Under the pieces are notes generated by a model, which saw only the letters and a list, made by a program, of their open reading frames with translations, ran no database searches and was not told the DNA's origin. Positions 1 to 8,027 of a stretch of 64,000 nt of DNA are shown in pieces; positions within the stretch are counted from its first letter, which is position 1, and each line of letters starts with the position of its first letter. The position numbers and the translations under genes were made by a program. Location: the NCBI GenBank assembly GCA_034437655.1, contig DAOTTU010000066.1, positions 1 to 64,000 of the forward strand. The letters are read 5' to 3'. The stretch is from J027 sp034437655. Lineage in GTDB: Bacteria > Chloroflexota > Anaerolineae > Aggregatilineales > J027.

Positions 1-27
1 TAATGCGATACGAAATAGATTTTTCAT
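1..27 (-). CDS. 5' end of a minus-strand gene cut by the window edge
   Basis: Nine codons are visible (MKNLFRIAL), preceded by a GAGG ribosome binding site five bases before the ATG. The Lys-Asn start followed by hydrophobic residues could open a signal peptide or membrane segment, but nothing more can be said. A tandem palindrome lies 26 to 68 bases upstream of its start and probably belongs to its promoter. Confidence 0.5.
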
Positions 28-52
28 GGTTACCTCGTTGAAATTATCTAAA

Positions 53-95
53 TGATACTTTGTATCAGCTACACGGTAAATGATACTTTGTATCA
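53..95. promoter_or_regulatory. Tandem palindromic operator
   Basis: Two identical 15-base palindromes, TGATACTTTGTATCA, lie at 53-67 and 81-95, with starts 28 bases apart. Each has perfect 6-base arms around TTT. The position just upstream of the partial minus-strand gene suggests binding sites for a dimeric repressor of the TetR, PadR or similar type. The regulator is not in the window, so its family is a guess. Confidence 0.6.
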
Positions 96-134
96 ATTAG
101 GATGTCAACAGGATTCGTGGAGCATTGGAGAACG

Positions 135-290
135 TTAAATGATAACGCCATGCATCGTGATGCGGTTCTCAACGAGATTACTCACCAGGGCAGCAACCTC
201 GTATTTCTGACGTGCATACCATAATGCCAGCGCACTGTCTTTGCCCCCACTCCGTGAAACCACTGTTTGGCTTGTCACATTCTTCTCCAT
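135..290 (-). pseudogene. Truncated Dph6-type PP-loop ATPase remnant
   Basis: A 51-codon minus-strand frame runs from ATG at 288-290 to TAA at 135-137. It carries a PP-loop (SGGKDSALALWYAR, about residues 14-27) and, about 20 residues on, RITMHGV. Both resemble the first 50 residues of Dph6/diphthine-ammonia-ligase-like ATP pyrophosphatases, where SGGKDSALAL is followed by a conserved MHG. Full-length members are around 220 residues, so about three quarters is missing and the frame ends just after the MHG motif. This reads as a decayed or deleted gene. The family call is from motif memory. Confidence 0.55.
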
Positions 291-371
291 TGCACATGCC
301 ATTTCATGTGTTTACACTCTGTGTTCGGTAGCATAACGGCCATGCAGGTTAAGTGGAAGAAATAGTGTCAT

Positions 372-1283
372 ATGAAAATTGCATCTTTATTGCCAAGTAG
401 CACCGAAATTATCTGTGCATTAGGATTAGAAGCGTATCTCGTTGCGCGTTCACATGAATGTGACTTTCCTCCCTCAGTAGAGTCCTTGCCATCTGTCACC
501 GCACCTAAATTTGACCCAGACGGCCGCAGTTATGAGATCGATCAACGGGTGAAAGCTATTTTGCAAGAAGCAACTTCTGTGTATCGCGTTGATGCTGACT
601 TATTGAAAGAACTCGCGCCAGACTTCATTGTAACGCAGGCACAGTGCGAGGTCTGCGCTGTCAGCCTATCAGAAGTGCAACGTGTTGCGTGCGATTGGCT
701 GGAGCTTCCTGCGGAGATTATCGCGCTTGAGCCCAATGCGCTGGATGACGTCTTTAGTGATATTATGCGGGTTGCCAACGCCCTAGGTGTCGCTGAAAGG
801 GGAGACAAACTCGTAATGGAACTGCGCTCACGGATGAGATCGATTGCGGAGCAGACACGCCACTTACAACGCCCCACCGTTGCAACGCTAGAATGGCTTG
901 ATCCTTTGATGGCGGCTGGTAACTGGATGCCTTCGCTCATCGACATGGCTGGTGGTGAAAACCTTTTTGGCGAGGATGGTACGCATTCACCTTGGCTAGA
1001 GTGGGAAGCGCTACAGCGTGCTGACCCAGATGTCATTATTGCGTTGCCTTGCGGCTACGATATGGCAACAACCAAACGGGAAATGCCAGCCGTGACCGAG
1101 CACCCGATTTGGCCAACGTTGAAAGCCGTGCAGACCGGACAAGTGTATATCACTGACGGTAATCAGTATTTCAATCGTCCCGGGCCGCGTCTGCTAGAGT
1201 CGCTCGAAATCCTGGTCGAAATTCTGCACCCGGATGCCTTCAATTTTGGCCATCAAGGCTCTGGGTGGGAACAGTATACCTAG
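372..1283 (+). CDS. BtuF-like cobalamin-binding protein without signal peptide
   Basis: This 303-residue protein has the fold signature of BtuF/FecB-type periplasmic-binding proteins: an N-terminal IASLLPSSTEI motif, the LAPDFIVTQAQC segment, and a C-terminal lobe with the helix that usually joins the lobes (ADPDVIIALPCGY). Such proteins bind vitamin B12 or related corrinoids or iron complexes for an ABC importer. Here there is no signal peptide or lipobox, and no permease or ATPase gene lies nearby, so it may be cytosolic or work in corrinoid salvage. The start ATG is preceded by a weak GGAAG. The GNAT gene downstream probably belongs to the same transcript. The family call is sound; ligand and location are open. 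Confidence 0.8.
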   Translation: MKIASLLPSSTEIICALGLEAYLVARSHECDFPPSVESLPSVTAPKFDPDGRSYEIDQRVKAILQEATSVYRVDADLLKELAPDFIVTQAQCEVCAVSLSEVQRVACDWLELPAEIIALEPNALDDVFSDIMRVANALGVAERGDKLVMELRSRMRSIAEQTRHLQRPTVATLEWLDPLMAAGNWMPSLIDMAGGENLFGEDGTHSPWLEWEALQRADPDVIIALPCGYDMATTKREMPAVTEHPIWPTLKAVQTGQVYITDGNQYFNRPGPRLLESLEILVEILHPDAFNFGHQGSGWEQYT

Positions 1284-1378
1284 ATGATATAAAACCGCAA
1301 ATTAACAGATTGGCTAGAACTCACGGCATACCAGGGTTAAAATCCACATGGAGCATATATGCGGAAAGGAAAAAAGTG

Positions 1379-1957
1379 ATGGATCTCTTGCTTCGACAGT
1401 CATCAGGGTGGGACGACGTGCCGCAGTCTGAACGTCTCCTCACGCTGGTGGATCACATTGGTTATGGAGAACCATATTTTTATACCTACGCAGAGACTAC
1501 ACCCGCCGCAGAGTGGTTGCCTGCTGTCTGTCAGCATACGGATTTAATCTTCACTGCGTACGATGCGACGATGTCAACACCACCAGATTTGATCGGGTAT
1601 TGCATCATGGTACCTTACACGCACTATCAGCGGTTTGGTCATACGGCGCAGGAGTATGGTGTAGAGGCGGAAAGTTGTGTCTATATCGCGGAATTCGGTG
1701 TCGCTGAAAAAGCACGTGGTAAATCTGTTGGGAGCCTATTGCTGACTTTCGCGAGCGCACATCGGCCACCAGGAACAAGCAGTTATTTGGTTCGCACCCT
1801 GGTCGATATTCACGGCACGGATCAACCCAATCCAGCTATCAAGTTCTACGAAAAACACGGTTTCACCGTAGTCAATGACGCTACCACAGGCAAGCCGCTT
1901 ACTGAAACCCTCACCCAGCGACCAAGGCTATTCCTCCGCTATAATTTCAAGCCCTGA
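1379..1957 (+). CDS. GNAT-family N-acetyltransferase
   Basis: The protein carries the GNAT acetyl-CoA-binding loop in VAEKARGKSVGSLLL (motif A, R-G-x-x-x-G variant) and the C-terminal NPAIKFYEKHGF segment typical of motif B. It should transfer an acyl group from acyl-CoA to an amine; the substrate cannot be told. The frame stays open upstream to a GTG at 1265, which would overlap the BtuF-like gene by 19 bases. The ATG at 1379 has a much better ribosome binding site (GGAAAGGA, about 9 bases upstream), so I prefer that start, giving 192 residues. Confidence 0.8.
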   Translation: MDLLLRQSSGWDDVPQSERLLTLVDHIGYGEPYFYTYAETTPAAEWLPAVCQHTDLIFTAYDATMSTPPDLIGYCIMVPYTHYQRFGHTAQEYGVEAESCVYIAEFGVAEKARGKSVGSLLLTFASAHRPPGTSSYLVRTLVDIHGTDQPNPAIKFYEKHGFTVVNDATTGKPLTETLTQRPRLFLRYNFKP

Positions 1958-2429
1958 CGAACGTGTCTGTTCTAATGACGAAAACCCCTATTTGCCTAAC
2001 GCTACGACCTGATTTGATGCATGTAACTGTATCAAGGAAGCGTTGTCCAAATGCTGTCAAGAAAATTACGTCCAAACACGCGGAATATTGTGCCAGAATT
2101 TCGTGATGGTCGCGTGATCGCGGTTATGATGAATGCGGACAAGCACAGATGCATGTCGATGATCTCGATGAGCAGGTGGTCGCCATTCTGGCCAAGCAGT
2201 ATATCCCGGCTATGGTTGGCACTGGTGACGAATATTGCGTCGAGAGCGGCTTCGACGCTGGTAGGTTAAGGCTTTCACAAGATGCAAGCCGCCGGTGTAA
2301 AGCACAATAAACATTCAGGAGACCTAAACGAAAATAGTTTAGTCAACGCTACTCTGATGCAGGAAAAAACGGATGCCACACCTGACATCCGTTCCGCAAA
2401 GTTCACATTATTCTACTAACGCCCTACGG
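1958..2429. other. Gene-poor, probably decayed stretch
   Basis: No convincing gene is present. A plus-strand frame at 2149-2310 (53 codons, starting MHVDDLDEQVVAIL) has coding-like composition but no ribosome binding site and no family I recognise. A different frame at 2051-2269 overlaps it. The pair could be two pieces of one frameshifted gene. Together with the helix-turn-helix remnant next door this looks like a graveyard of an insertion. Confidence 0.35.
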
Positions 2430-2648
2430 TTACTCTCCGTTTAGGATCTGATACACTCGTGTTTTCGAGATGCCAAATCGTTCCGCGAGGCTGGGGACGG
2501 GTTCGCCATTTTCATAGCGTTCACGGATTTCTTCGTTACGAAAGGTCTTTTTCGGGGTGGAATTGTTGATGGGGTCTCTAGGTGTGTTTTCCCCTTGATA
2601 GAGCCATTTGAGGATATGTGTGACCGCTTCTCTAGGGGTGTAGCAGCG
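2430..2648 (-). pseudogene. Hin/resolvase-type helix-turn-helix remnant
   Basis: Read on the minus strand, this frame ends at TAA (2430-2432) with a clear helix-turn-helix like the C-terminal domain of DNA invertases and resolvases: EEIRERYENG, then VPSLAERFGISKTRVYQIL. Upstream residues include YTPREAVTHILKWLYQGE. No ATG, GTG or TTG occurs in frame before the domain, and the open frame runs back into the 3' half of tRNA-Glu to a stop near 2680. It therefore looks like the C-terminal stump of a site-specific recombinase or another small HTH protein. A non-standard start cannot be excluded. Confidence 0.45.
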
Positions 2649-2650
2649 TG

Positions 2651-2723
2651 TGCCCCATACGGGGTTCGAACCCGTGTTTCAGCCTTGAGAGGGCTGCGTC
2701 CTAGGCCACTAGACGAATGGGGC
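2651..2723 (-). tRNA. tRNA-Glu (anticodon CTC)
   Basis: The minus strand folds as a cloverleaf: acceptor GCCCCAT/ATGGGGC, anticodon stem CAGCC/GGCTG with loop CTCTCAA (anticodon CTC, reading GAG), and T-arm loop GTTCGAACC. The discriminator is A and CCA is not encoded. The D-arm (TCTAGTGGCCTAGGA) is typical of tRNA-Glu. Confidence 0.95.
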
Positions 2724-2856
2724 CACGAGTATAACGGTTCGCAGTATAGCAGTCCCCCTACCTGGCGTCAAGCGGACTTGTGGCGACTCGCAACATCACT
2801 ATACTTAAATGTGAAGCTTTTATATTGTATTCACTATAGTTGAGAAAGTAGTCCAT

Positions 2857-4494
2857 ATGCCATTCACTAAAATAGCTTTTCTACGTATCATGTTATCTTG
2901 CCTTACTATTGCGCTCCTCGTGGGTGCGTTCACTGCACCGGCCACCGCTCAAGATGACACAACCCTCGTCTTTGGTCAACCGCAACTCGGAAGAGTCGAC
3001 AACCCCGCCGGGACAACCTTCAATTTTCAGGCTGAAGCCAACGACACTGTGACCATCGAAGTCGCCGGTCTCAACAACTTCATCCCGACCATTACGCTGC
3101 TTGACCCCGTCCAAACCGCCATCGCTCAGGAGCCGAATGCCGGGCAACAAACGACCATTACCCTGCAAACCACCTTGCCTACTCCTGGCACCTATTTCGT
3201 CAATGTTGGTGGTGTAAACAGCACACTCGGACAATTTACTATCGTTTTGAATCGCGGGCTTCCACCGGGATTACCACTCAACCCGACAGGCCCAACCGAA
3301 GGTGCTATTGCACCAGAATTGCCAGATGTTTATTATGACGTTCCGCTCGATCCTGCAAACAACACTGCCTTGCAGATCCGCTCTTTGACCGAAGGATATA
3401 ACCCGCAAGTTACCGTTTTTGATGAAACAGGCAACGAAATTGCCACGTTGACCAGTCAGCGCTTGCTCGCAGCAACACTGGAATTTGAACCCGGCGAAGA
3501 AGTTCTTAAATTGCTGATTGAACTCGGTGAATTTACCGAACAAGCTAGCTTTGAAATTACGACTGAGCGCATCGCCCCCGCCACAACAGATGCTGGGCCA
3601 GTCGCCACACAAGAACCATCAGACAGCGGGGCGCCGCCAGCTACCAGCACTGAATGTCGCGTTAGCACAGGTGATTCAGGCGTTGCTGTCAATGCACGTT
3701 CAGGTGGCTCTACTGACTACCCTGAAATCGGCCAGCTTTTGCCCGGGCAGAACGTTCCGGCGACAGGCTTCAACACTGCTAACGGCGGCTGGTTCCAGGT
3801 TCAATTGGTGGATGGCACTATCGCCTGGGTGGCTAGCTTCGTCGTCACCACTACCGGAGACTGTGCAACCCTTCCCCTCGCCAGCTATCCACCATTAGGC
3901 AGTGATGATGGCCCCGTTGAAACTGAGGAGCCCAGCGAAGGGACCGCTACCGCAACAACGACACCCACCGCCACCCTCCCAGGACAACCTACCGCAACCC
4001 TTCCGGGACAACCCACCGCAACAGCGACCGGTACACCAACCGTAAGTACGCAGCCCACCGCCACGCCAACGCCCTCTTTTACCCCTACAGCCACAGCATC
4101 ACCAACAGCACCAATCCAGACCGCCCCACCCGATAACCAGCAACAGACGGTCGAAGTTGACCTGAGCAGCAACAACAATCAGATTGTACTAACTGGTGAC
4201 GTTTCCTACCCGACGGGCGACACGGCCGACCGCATTCGCTATGAGGTTACTGGCTTCACCCAGAGCCGTTTCAGCGCCGATATTCTGGTAACATTTAGCT
4301 GTACAGGCTCAGGCGCAAGCAATGCCCGCATTAGCTCCAATTTTGGGCGCAACGGTCCGCAACAACCATGCAACGGTTACTCGCGTACGCAAACCCATAC
4401 CGATGACTCCGACTTCGCTAACTACGAAATCTATCTCGACAGCGGCGACAATGTTTATGTGTCGTGGACAATGGTCATCACTGTGCTACAGTAA
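2857..4494 (+). CDS. Secreted PPC/SH3b-domain protein with Thr/Pro linker
   Basis: A 545-residue exported protein. A signal peptide (residues 1-32, ending APATAQ) is followed by two beta-rich stretches resembling PPC (pre-peptidase C-terminal) domains at about 33-132 and 150-236. Next come an SH3b-like domain at about 266-337 (VNARSGGSTDYPEIGQLLPG), a Thr/Pro linker at about 345-425 and a C-terminal beta domain containing two Cys. PPC and SH3b modules usually mediate binding to wall or sugar polymers, so a cell-surface role is inferred; no catalytic motif is visible. A good terminator follows. Confidence 0.7.
   Translation: MPFTKIAFLRIMLSCLTIALLVGAFTAPATAQDDTTLVFGQPQLGRVDNPAGTTFNFQAEANDTVTIEVAGLNNFIPTITLLDPVQTAIAQEPNAGQQTTITLQTTLPTPGTYFVNVGGVNSTLGQFTIVLNRGLPPGLPLNPTGPTEGAIAPELPDVYYDVPLDPANNTALQIRSLTEGYNPQVTVFDETGNEIATLTSQRLLAATLEFEPGEEVLKLLIELGEFTEQASFEITTERIAPATTDAGPVATQEPSDSGAPPATSTECRVSTGDSGVAVNARSGGSTDYPEIGQLLPGQNVPATGFNTANGGWFQVQLVDGTIAWVASFVVTTTGDCATLPLASYPPLGSDDGPVETEEPSEGTATATTTPTATLPGQPTATLPGQPTATATGTPTVSTQPTATPTPSFTPTATASPTAPIQTAPPDNQQQTVEVDLSSNNNQIVLTGDVSYPTGDTADRIRYEVTGFTQSRFSADILVTFSCTGSGASNARISSNFGRNGPQQPCNGYSRTQTHTDDSDFANYEIYLDSGDNVYVSWTMVITVLQ
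3964..4011 (+). repeat. Two-copy 24-base tandem repeat in the linker
   Basis: Two 24-base units (3964-3987 and 3988-4011) encode PTATLPGQ twice within the Thr/Pro linker of the surrounding secreted protein. They differ at several third positions. Such repeats expand and contract and are common in these linkers. Confidence 0.7.
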
Positions 4495-4533
4495 CGATCA
4501 CCCTTCCCCATTGCGATAACACGCAATTCACGC

Positions 4534-4572
4534 AAAGGACGCCGGCCACTGTGTCAGCGTCCTTTTCTTATT
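4534..4572 (+). terminator. Rho-independent terminator
   Basis: A 9-base perfect stem (AAAGGACGC with GCGTCCTTT, loop 14) runs into TTTTCTTATTT. It ends transcription of the secreted PPC/SH3b gene before the convergent YyaL gene. Confidence 0.8.
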
Positions 4573-4606
4573 TCAGATATTCTTGCATACAGATGTTGAC
4601 AGCACC

Positions 4607-6691
4607 CTATTTCAACAGTGCGGCGAAATCCTCAACCGTGGTAACCGGACGCTGGCATACAAAGCGTTCGCAGACATACACCGTCGGCTGGCCATCTTGC
4701 ATAACGCGATGCGCCAGAACGGGCGGGGTTGCTTCTGCTGGTTGGTCTTCCTGCGCGGCAGCAAGAATGCTCAGCGGACGATACGACTCACGAAGTGGAG
4801 CTGTGAATTCTGCAAAGTCACCGTCCAGCCGCAAAATTACAATCTCTTGCAAGCGATGGGTCAGCATGTGCAATGCCTGAAGTGCTACCCCGAACGCGCT
4901 CGGATATTGCTCCATTGCTGCGGAGACCGCCGAGAGGATTTCAACCGCAACATCTTCATACCGTTGCGCCCCGGTGTAGCCATGTAGCCGCAACAGGTTC
5001 AGCGCCATCAGATTATTTCCGGCTGGCGTTGCGTTATCCTGCACGGTGCGTGGACGAGCGACCAATTCTTCATGTAAATCGCTGGTGTCGTAGAGCTTAC
5101 CCTCAGTATAGAAATGCGCCAGCACCAGATCAGCAAGCCGTTGTGCTTCCGTAAACCAGCGCACATCAGCAGTCGTTTGATAAAGTTGCAGCAGCCCATC
5201 AATGGCATTCGCGTAATCTTCCAGGAACCCATCAATTTTGCTTTCACCTTCAGCATCATTGCGCTTATGGGTACGATAAAGTCGGCCATCTTCCCGGCTC
5301 AATTTCGTAAGGATGAACTCAGCATTACGCACCGCAATCTCACGGTAGTGTAAATTGTCCAGCACGAAGGCCGCTTCCGCAAAGGCCGCCAGCATCATCC
5401 CATTCCAGGCAGTGATCATCTTCTCGTCGCGTGCAGGTTTGATCCGCTGTTCGCGGTGTTCAAACAACACTGGTCGCACCCGCGCAATAAGTGCTTCGAG
5501 TTCGTCCACAGTCATGTGATGATCTTCGGCTTTTTCAGCGATGTCACGACGGCGGTTGGGGATGCTGTTACCTTCGAAATTGCCGTGGGGCGTGATGTCC
5601 ATTGCAGCCATGTAAGCCGCTATCTCTGCCGGGCTGAAGGTTTCCCCCAATACTCCCTGTATCTCTTCTGGTGTCCAGACGAAGAACTTACCTTCTTCCC
5701 CCTCTGAATCGGCGTCCTGTGTACTATAGAAACCGCCGCTGTCGTCCAGCATTTCGCGTTCGATGTAGTCGAAGATGTCGGTCATGATCGTTTTAAAGTG
5801 GGCGTCACCAGTGACCTGATAAGCGTGCAGGTACAGGCGGGCAAGTTGCGCGTTGTCATAGAGCATTTTTTCAAAGTGCGGCACCAACCATTCATGATCG
5901 ACGCTATAGCGATGAAAACCGCCGCCAAGCTGATCGTAAATCCCCCCGGCCGCCATCTTCTGCAGGGTGAAGCGCACTGGTTGCAATACAGCTTCATCTT
6001 TGCTGGTGGTGTAGTGACGCAGTAGGAACTCAAGATTCATCGGGGACGGGAACTTCGGCTGGCCACGATGCAAGCCACCATGCACCATATCAACCCGGGC
6101 CACAAACTTCCTGGCGGCTGTGTCCAGAATTTGCTGGTTCAGTTCAGTCACCTCGTCACCCGTCCCGGGCAAACCACCTCCTTCACGCAGAGCCTGTGCA
6201 ACACTATTCGCCATGTCTTCAAGCTCGTCTGGGCGATTTCGGTAGAAATCATCAACGGCTCGCATCACCTGTTTGAAGCTCGGCATGGCGAGGCGGCCAT
6301 TCATGTAACGTGGTTCTGGCGGGAAATATGTTCCGGCATGGAAAGGACGGCCGTCCGGGGTCAAAAAGACCGTCATCGGCCACCCTCCATGTCCCCGGGT
6401 GAAAGCCAACGTTGCCTGCATATATATGTCATCTACATCAGGGCGTTCTTCGCGGTCCACTTTGATATTAATAAACAGGTCGTTCATGATTGCAGCGGTA
6501 GCGTCGTCTTCGAAGCTCTCATGCGCCATCACGTGGCACCAGTGGCACGCCGAATAGCCAATACTCAGCAGGATGGGCTTGTTCTGGGTCTTCGCGGCTG
6601 CAAATGCGTCCTGCCCCCAGGCGTACCAGTCCACAGGGTTATCGGCGTGTTGCAGCAGGTAGGGACTTGTCTCATGTTGTAGGCGATTCAT
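4607..6691 (-). CDS. DUF255/YyaL-family thioredoxin-domain protein
   Basis: At 694 residues this has the length and architecture of the YyaL/SPATA20 family. An N-terminal thioredoxin-like domain carries the family's CHWCH motif (residues 49-53, in SIGYSACHWCHVMAHESF) and KVDREERPDVDDIYM. A long alpha/alpha-barrel region like six-hairpin glycosidases or N-acylglucosamine epimerases follows. The biochemical role of the family is not established; redox or sugar-related functions have been proposed from the fold. No signal peptide is seen, so it is cytosolic. It is transcribed alone, convergent with the upstream secreted protein gene. Confidence 0.92.
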   Translation of the reverse strand: MNRLQHETSPYLLQHADNPVDWYAWGQDAFAAAKTQNKPILLSIGYSACHWCHVMAHESFEDDATAAIMNDLFINIKVDREERPDVDDIYMQATLAFTRGHGGWPMTVFLTPDGRPFHAGTYFPPEPRYMNGRLAMPSFKQVMRAVDDFYRNRPDELEDMANSVAQALREGGGLPGTGDEVTELNQQILDTAARKFVARVDMVHGGLHRGQPKFPSPMNLEFLLRHYTTSKDEAVLQPVRFTLQKMAAGGIYDQLGGGFHRYSVDHEWLVPHFEKMLYDNAQLARLYLHAYQVTGDAHFKTIMTDIFDYIEREMLDDSGGFYSTQDADSEGEEGKFFVWTPEEIQGVLGETFSPAEIAAYMAAMDITPHGNFEGNSIPNRRRDIAEKAEDHHMTVDELEALIARVRPVLFEHREQRIKPARDEKMITAWNGMMLAAFAEAAFVLDNLHYREIAVRNAEFILTKLSREDGRLYRTHKRNDAEGESKIDGFLEDYANAIDGLLQLYQTTADVRWFTEAQRLADLVLAHFYTEGKLYDTSDLHEELVARPRTVQDNATPAGNNLMALNLLRLHGYTGAQRYEDVAVEILSAVSAAMEQYPSAFGVALQALHMLTHRLQEIVILRLDGDFAEFTAPLRESYRPLSILAAAQEDQPAEATPPVLAHRVMQDGQPTVYVCERFVCQRPVTTVEDFAALLK

Positions 6692-6777
6692 TGCGGGTCA
6701 GTTGCCTTTTTTTGAATGTTTATTTGCTTTATTGTAGTCTACGGTGGATGCACTGTAGCGTCAATTGCAACCGCCCG

Positions 6778-7920
6778 TTAATCTACCACAAGCAGCGATT
6801 GATACCCGGTCGTTAGCGCCTCGCCTCCCGCTGGCCGTACCACCACGACATCCTCCACACGCGCCGAAAACGAGGTGAATTGCGTGATGCTTGGTTCGAC
6901 CGTGAACAACATCCCCTCACGGAGTGGTGTAGTGTCGCCGGCTGTCAAAAATGGCGGTTCGTGAACATCCATCCCAATCGCGTGCCCCAGGCGATGCCGG
7001 AACTCGTCGCCATAACCGCCCTGCTCAATTACTGCACGCGCTGCGGCGTCTGCTTGCTCACATGTGTTTCCAACTTTCAAAGCTGCAATGCCGGCCGCCT
7101 GTGACTGCATGACCAACTCATGTACGCGCACCTGTTCGTCAGTGGGCTGACCAAAGGCCACCGTACGCCCGAAGTCGTAGCAATATCCGTCATAGATTGC
7201 ACCGAAATCGAATAAGATCGAAACGGGCGGTGTCAGTACGCGGGGCCAGGTCGCTTGCCGTTCGCCAAATTTCAGCGGATGGTTTGGCCCTGAATTATAG
7301 AGCGTCGTGGCGAAGGAGGGCCCCAGCCCACCATGTCGACGTAGTTGGTGATTGATTTCGCTGATGATGTCAAGTTCGGTCATGCCATGCTTGAGCTGTT
7401 TAACGACATCAGCAAAAGCCGCCTCCGTGATTTGGCCTGCTTTGCGCATCATTTCGATTTCTTCTTCAGACTTAATCACCCTCATTTCACGTAGAATTGT
7501 CGTGGCTGAGATGAATGTCGCATCAGGCAGCAGGGCATGCAGCGCCGCAATCGTTTCGCCCGTGGTGCTGTCGCTGATAGCCACACGCGGTTTCGCCGGA
7601 AGATTGAAGCCGTTGAGAATGTCGCGCACCATAGCAGCCGGGTCATCCCAATCACCCAGCACACGTACCTGCATTCCCTCGGCATCGTGCAACCCACCGA
7701 ACTCCACCGTCATTCGTGGTAACGGCAGCACCGGCTCGTGGTCAGGTACAATCCACGCCCCCTCAAGCCAGGCACCGGGGTGCATCACACGGCCGAAATT
7801 GGGCACATCACGCGGTACCCCGGTCAGATATTGCAAATCAGCGGAAATCGGGAGAAATGTTAAGTCAGCGTGGGGTGCAATCAACTGCTGAAAGTCTTGT
7901 AAACGTTGGGCGGTAGTCAT
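6778..7920 (-). CDS. Xaa-Pro peptidase, M24 family
   Basis: A 380-residue metallopeptidase of the creatinase/aminopeptidase P type. The N-terminal third is the non-catalytic creatinase-like domain; the rest is the pita-bread fold. All five metal ligands are visible: D238 (FDFGA), D249 (CYDFGRT), H313 (LGHAIGMDVHEPP), E342 (FTVEPSI) and E356 (ARVEDVV). It should remove N-terminal residues from peptides with proline at position two, in the cytosol. It lies downstream of, and divergent from, the TIM-barrel/M23 gene. Confidence 0.9.
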   Translation of the reverse strand: MTTAQRLQDFQQLIAPHADLTFLPISADLQYLTGVPRDVPNFGRVMHPGAWLEGAWIVPDHEPVLPLPRMTVEFGGLHDAEGMQVRVLGDWDDPAAMVRDILNGFNLPAKPRVAISDSTTGETIAALHALLPDATFISATTILREMRVIKSEEEIEMMRKAGQITEAAFADVVKQLKHGMTELDIISEINHQLRRHGGLGPSFATTLYNSGPNHPLKFGERQATWPRVLTPPVSILFDFGAIYDGYCYDFGRTVAFGQPTDEQVRVHELVMQSQAAGIAALKVGNTCEQADAAARAVIEQGGYGDEFRHRLGHAIGMDVHEPPFLTAGDTTPLREGMLFTVEPSITQFTSFSARVEDVVVVRPAGGEALTTGYQSLLVVD

Positions 7921-8027
7921 GAGAAATCACTTTCTTATTTTGGCTGCGGAAAAATTGTCATTGGATAATAAATCAAGCATACTACGGGGTACAAAATGCC
8001 CAAATAGATAATAGGAAACTGTAGAAA

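Noticed and set aside
225..270. Possible cobalamin riboswitch before the BtuF-like gene (ACTG and GTGAAACCACTG stretches)
   Set aside because: The ordered B12-box and stem set is missing, and the bases are explained by the codons of the Dph6-type remnant on the other strand.
2051..2269. 72-residue open frame
   Set aside because: No ribosome binding site, no recognisable family, and another frame in the same stretch looks equally coding-like.
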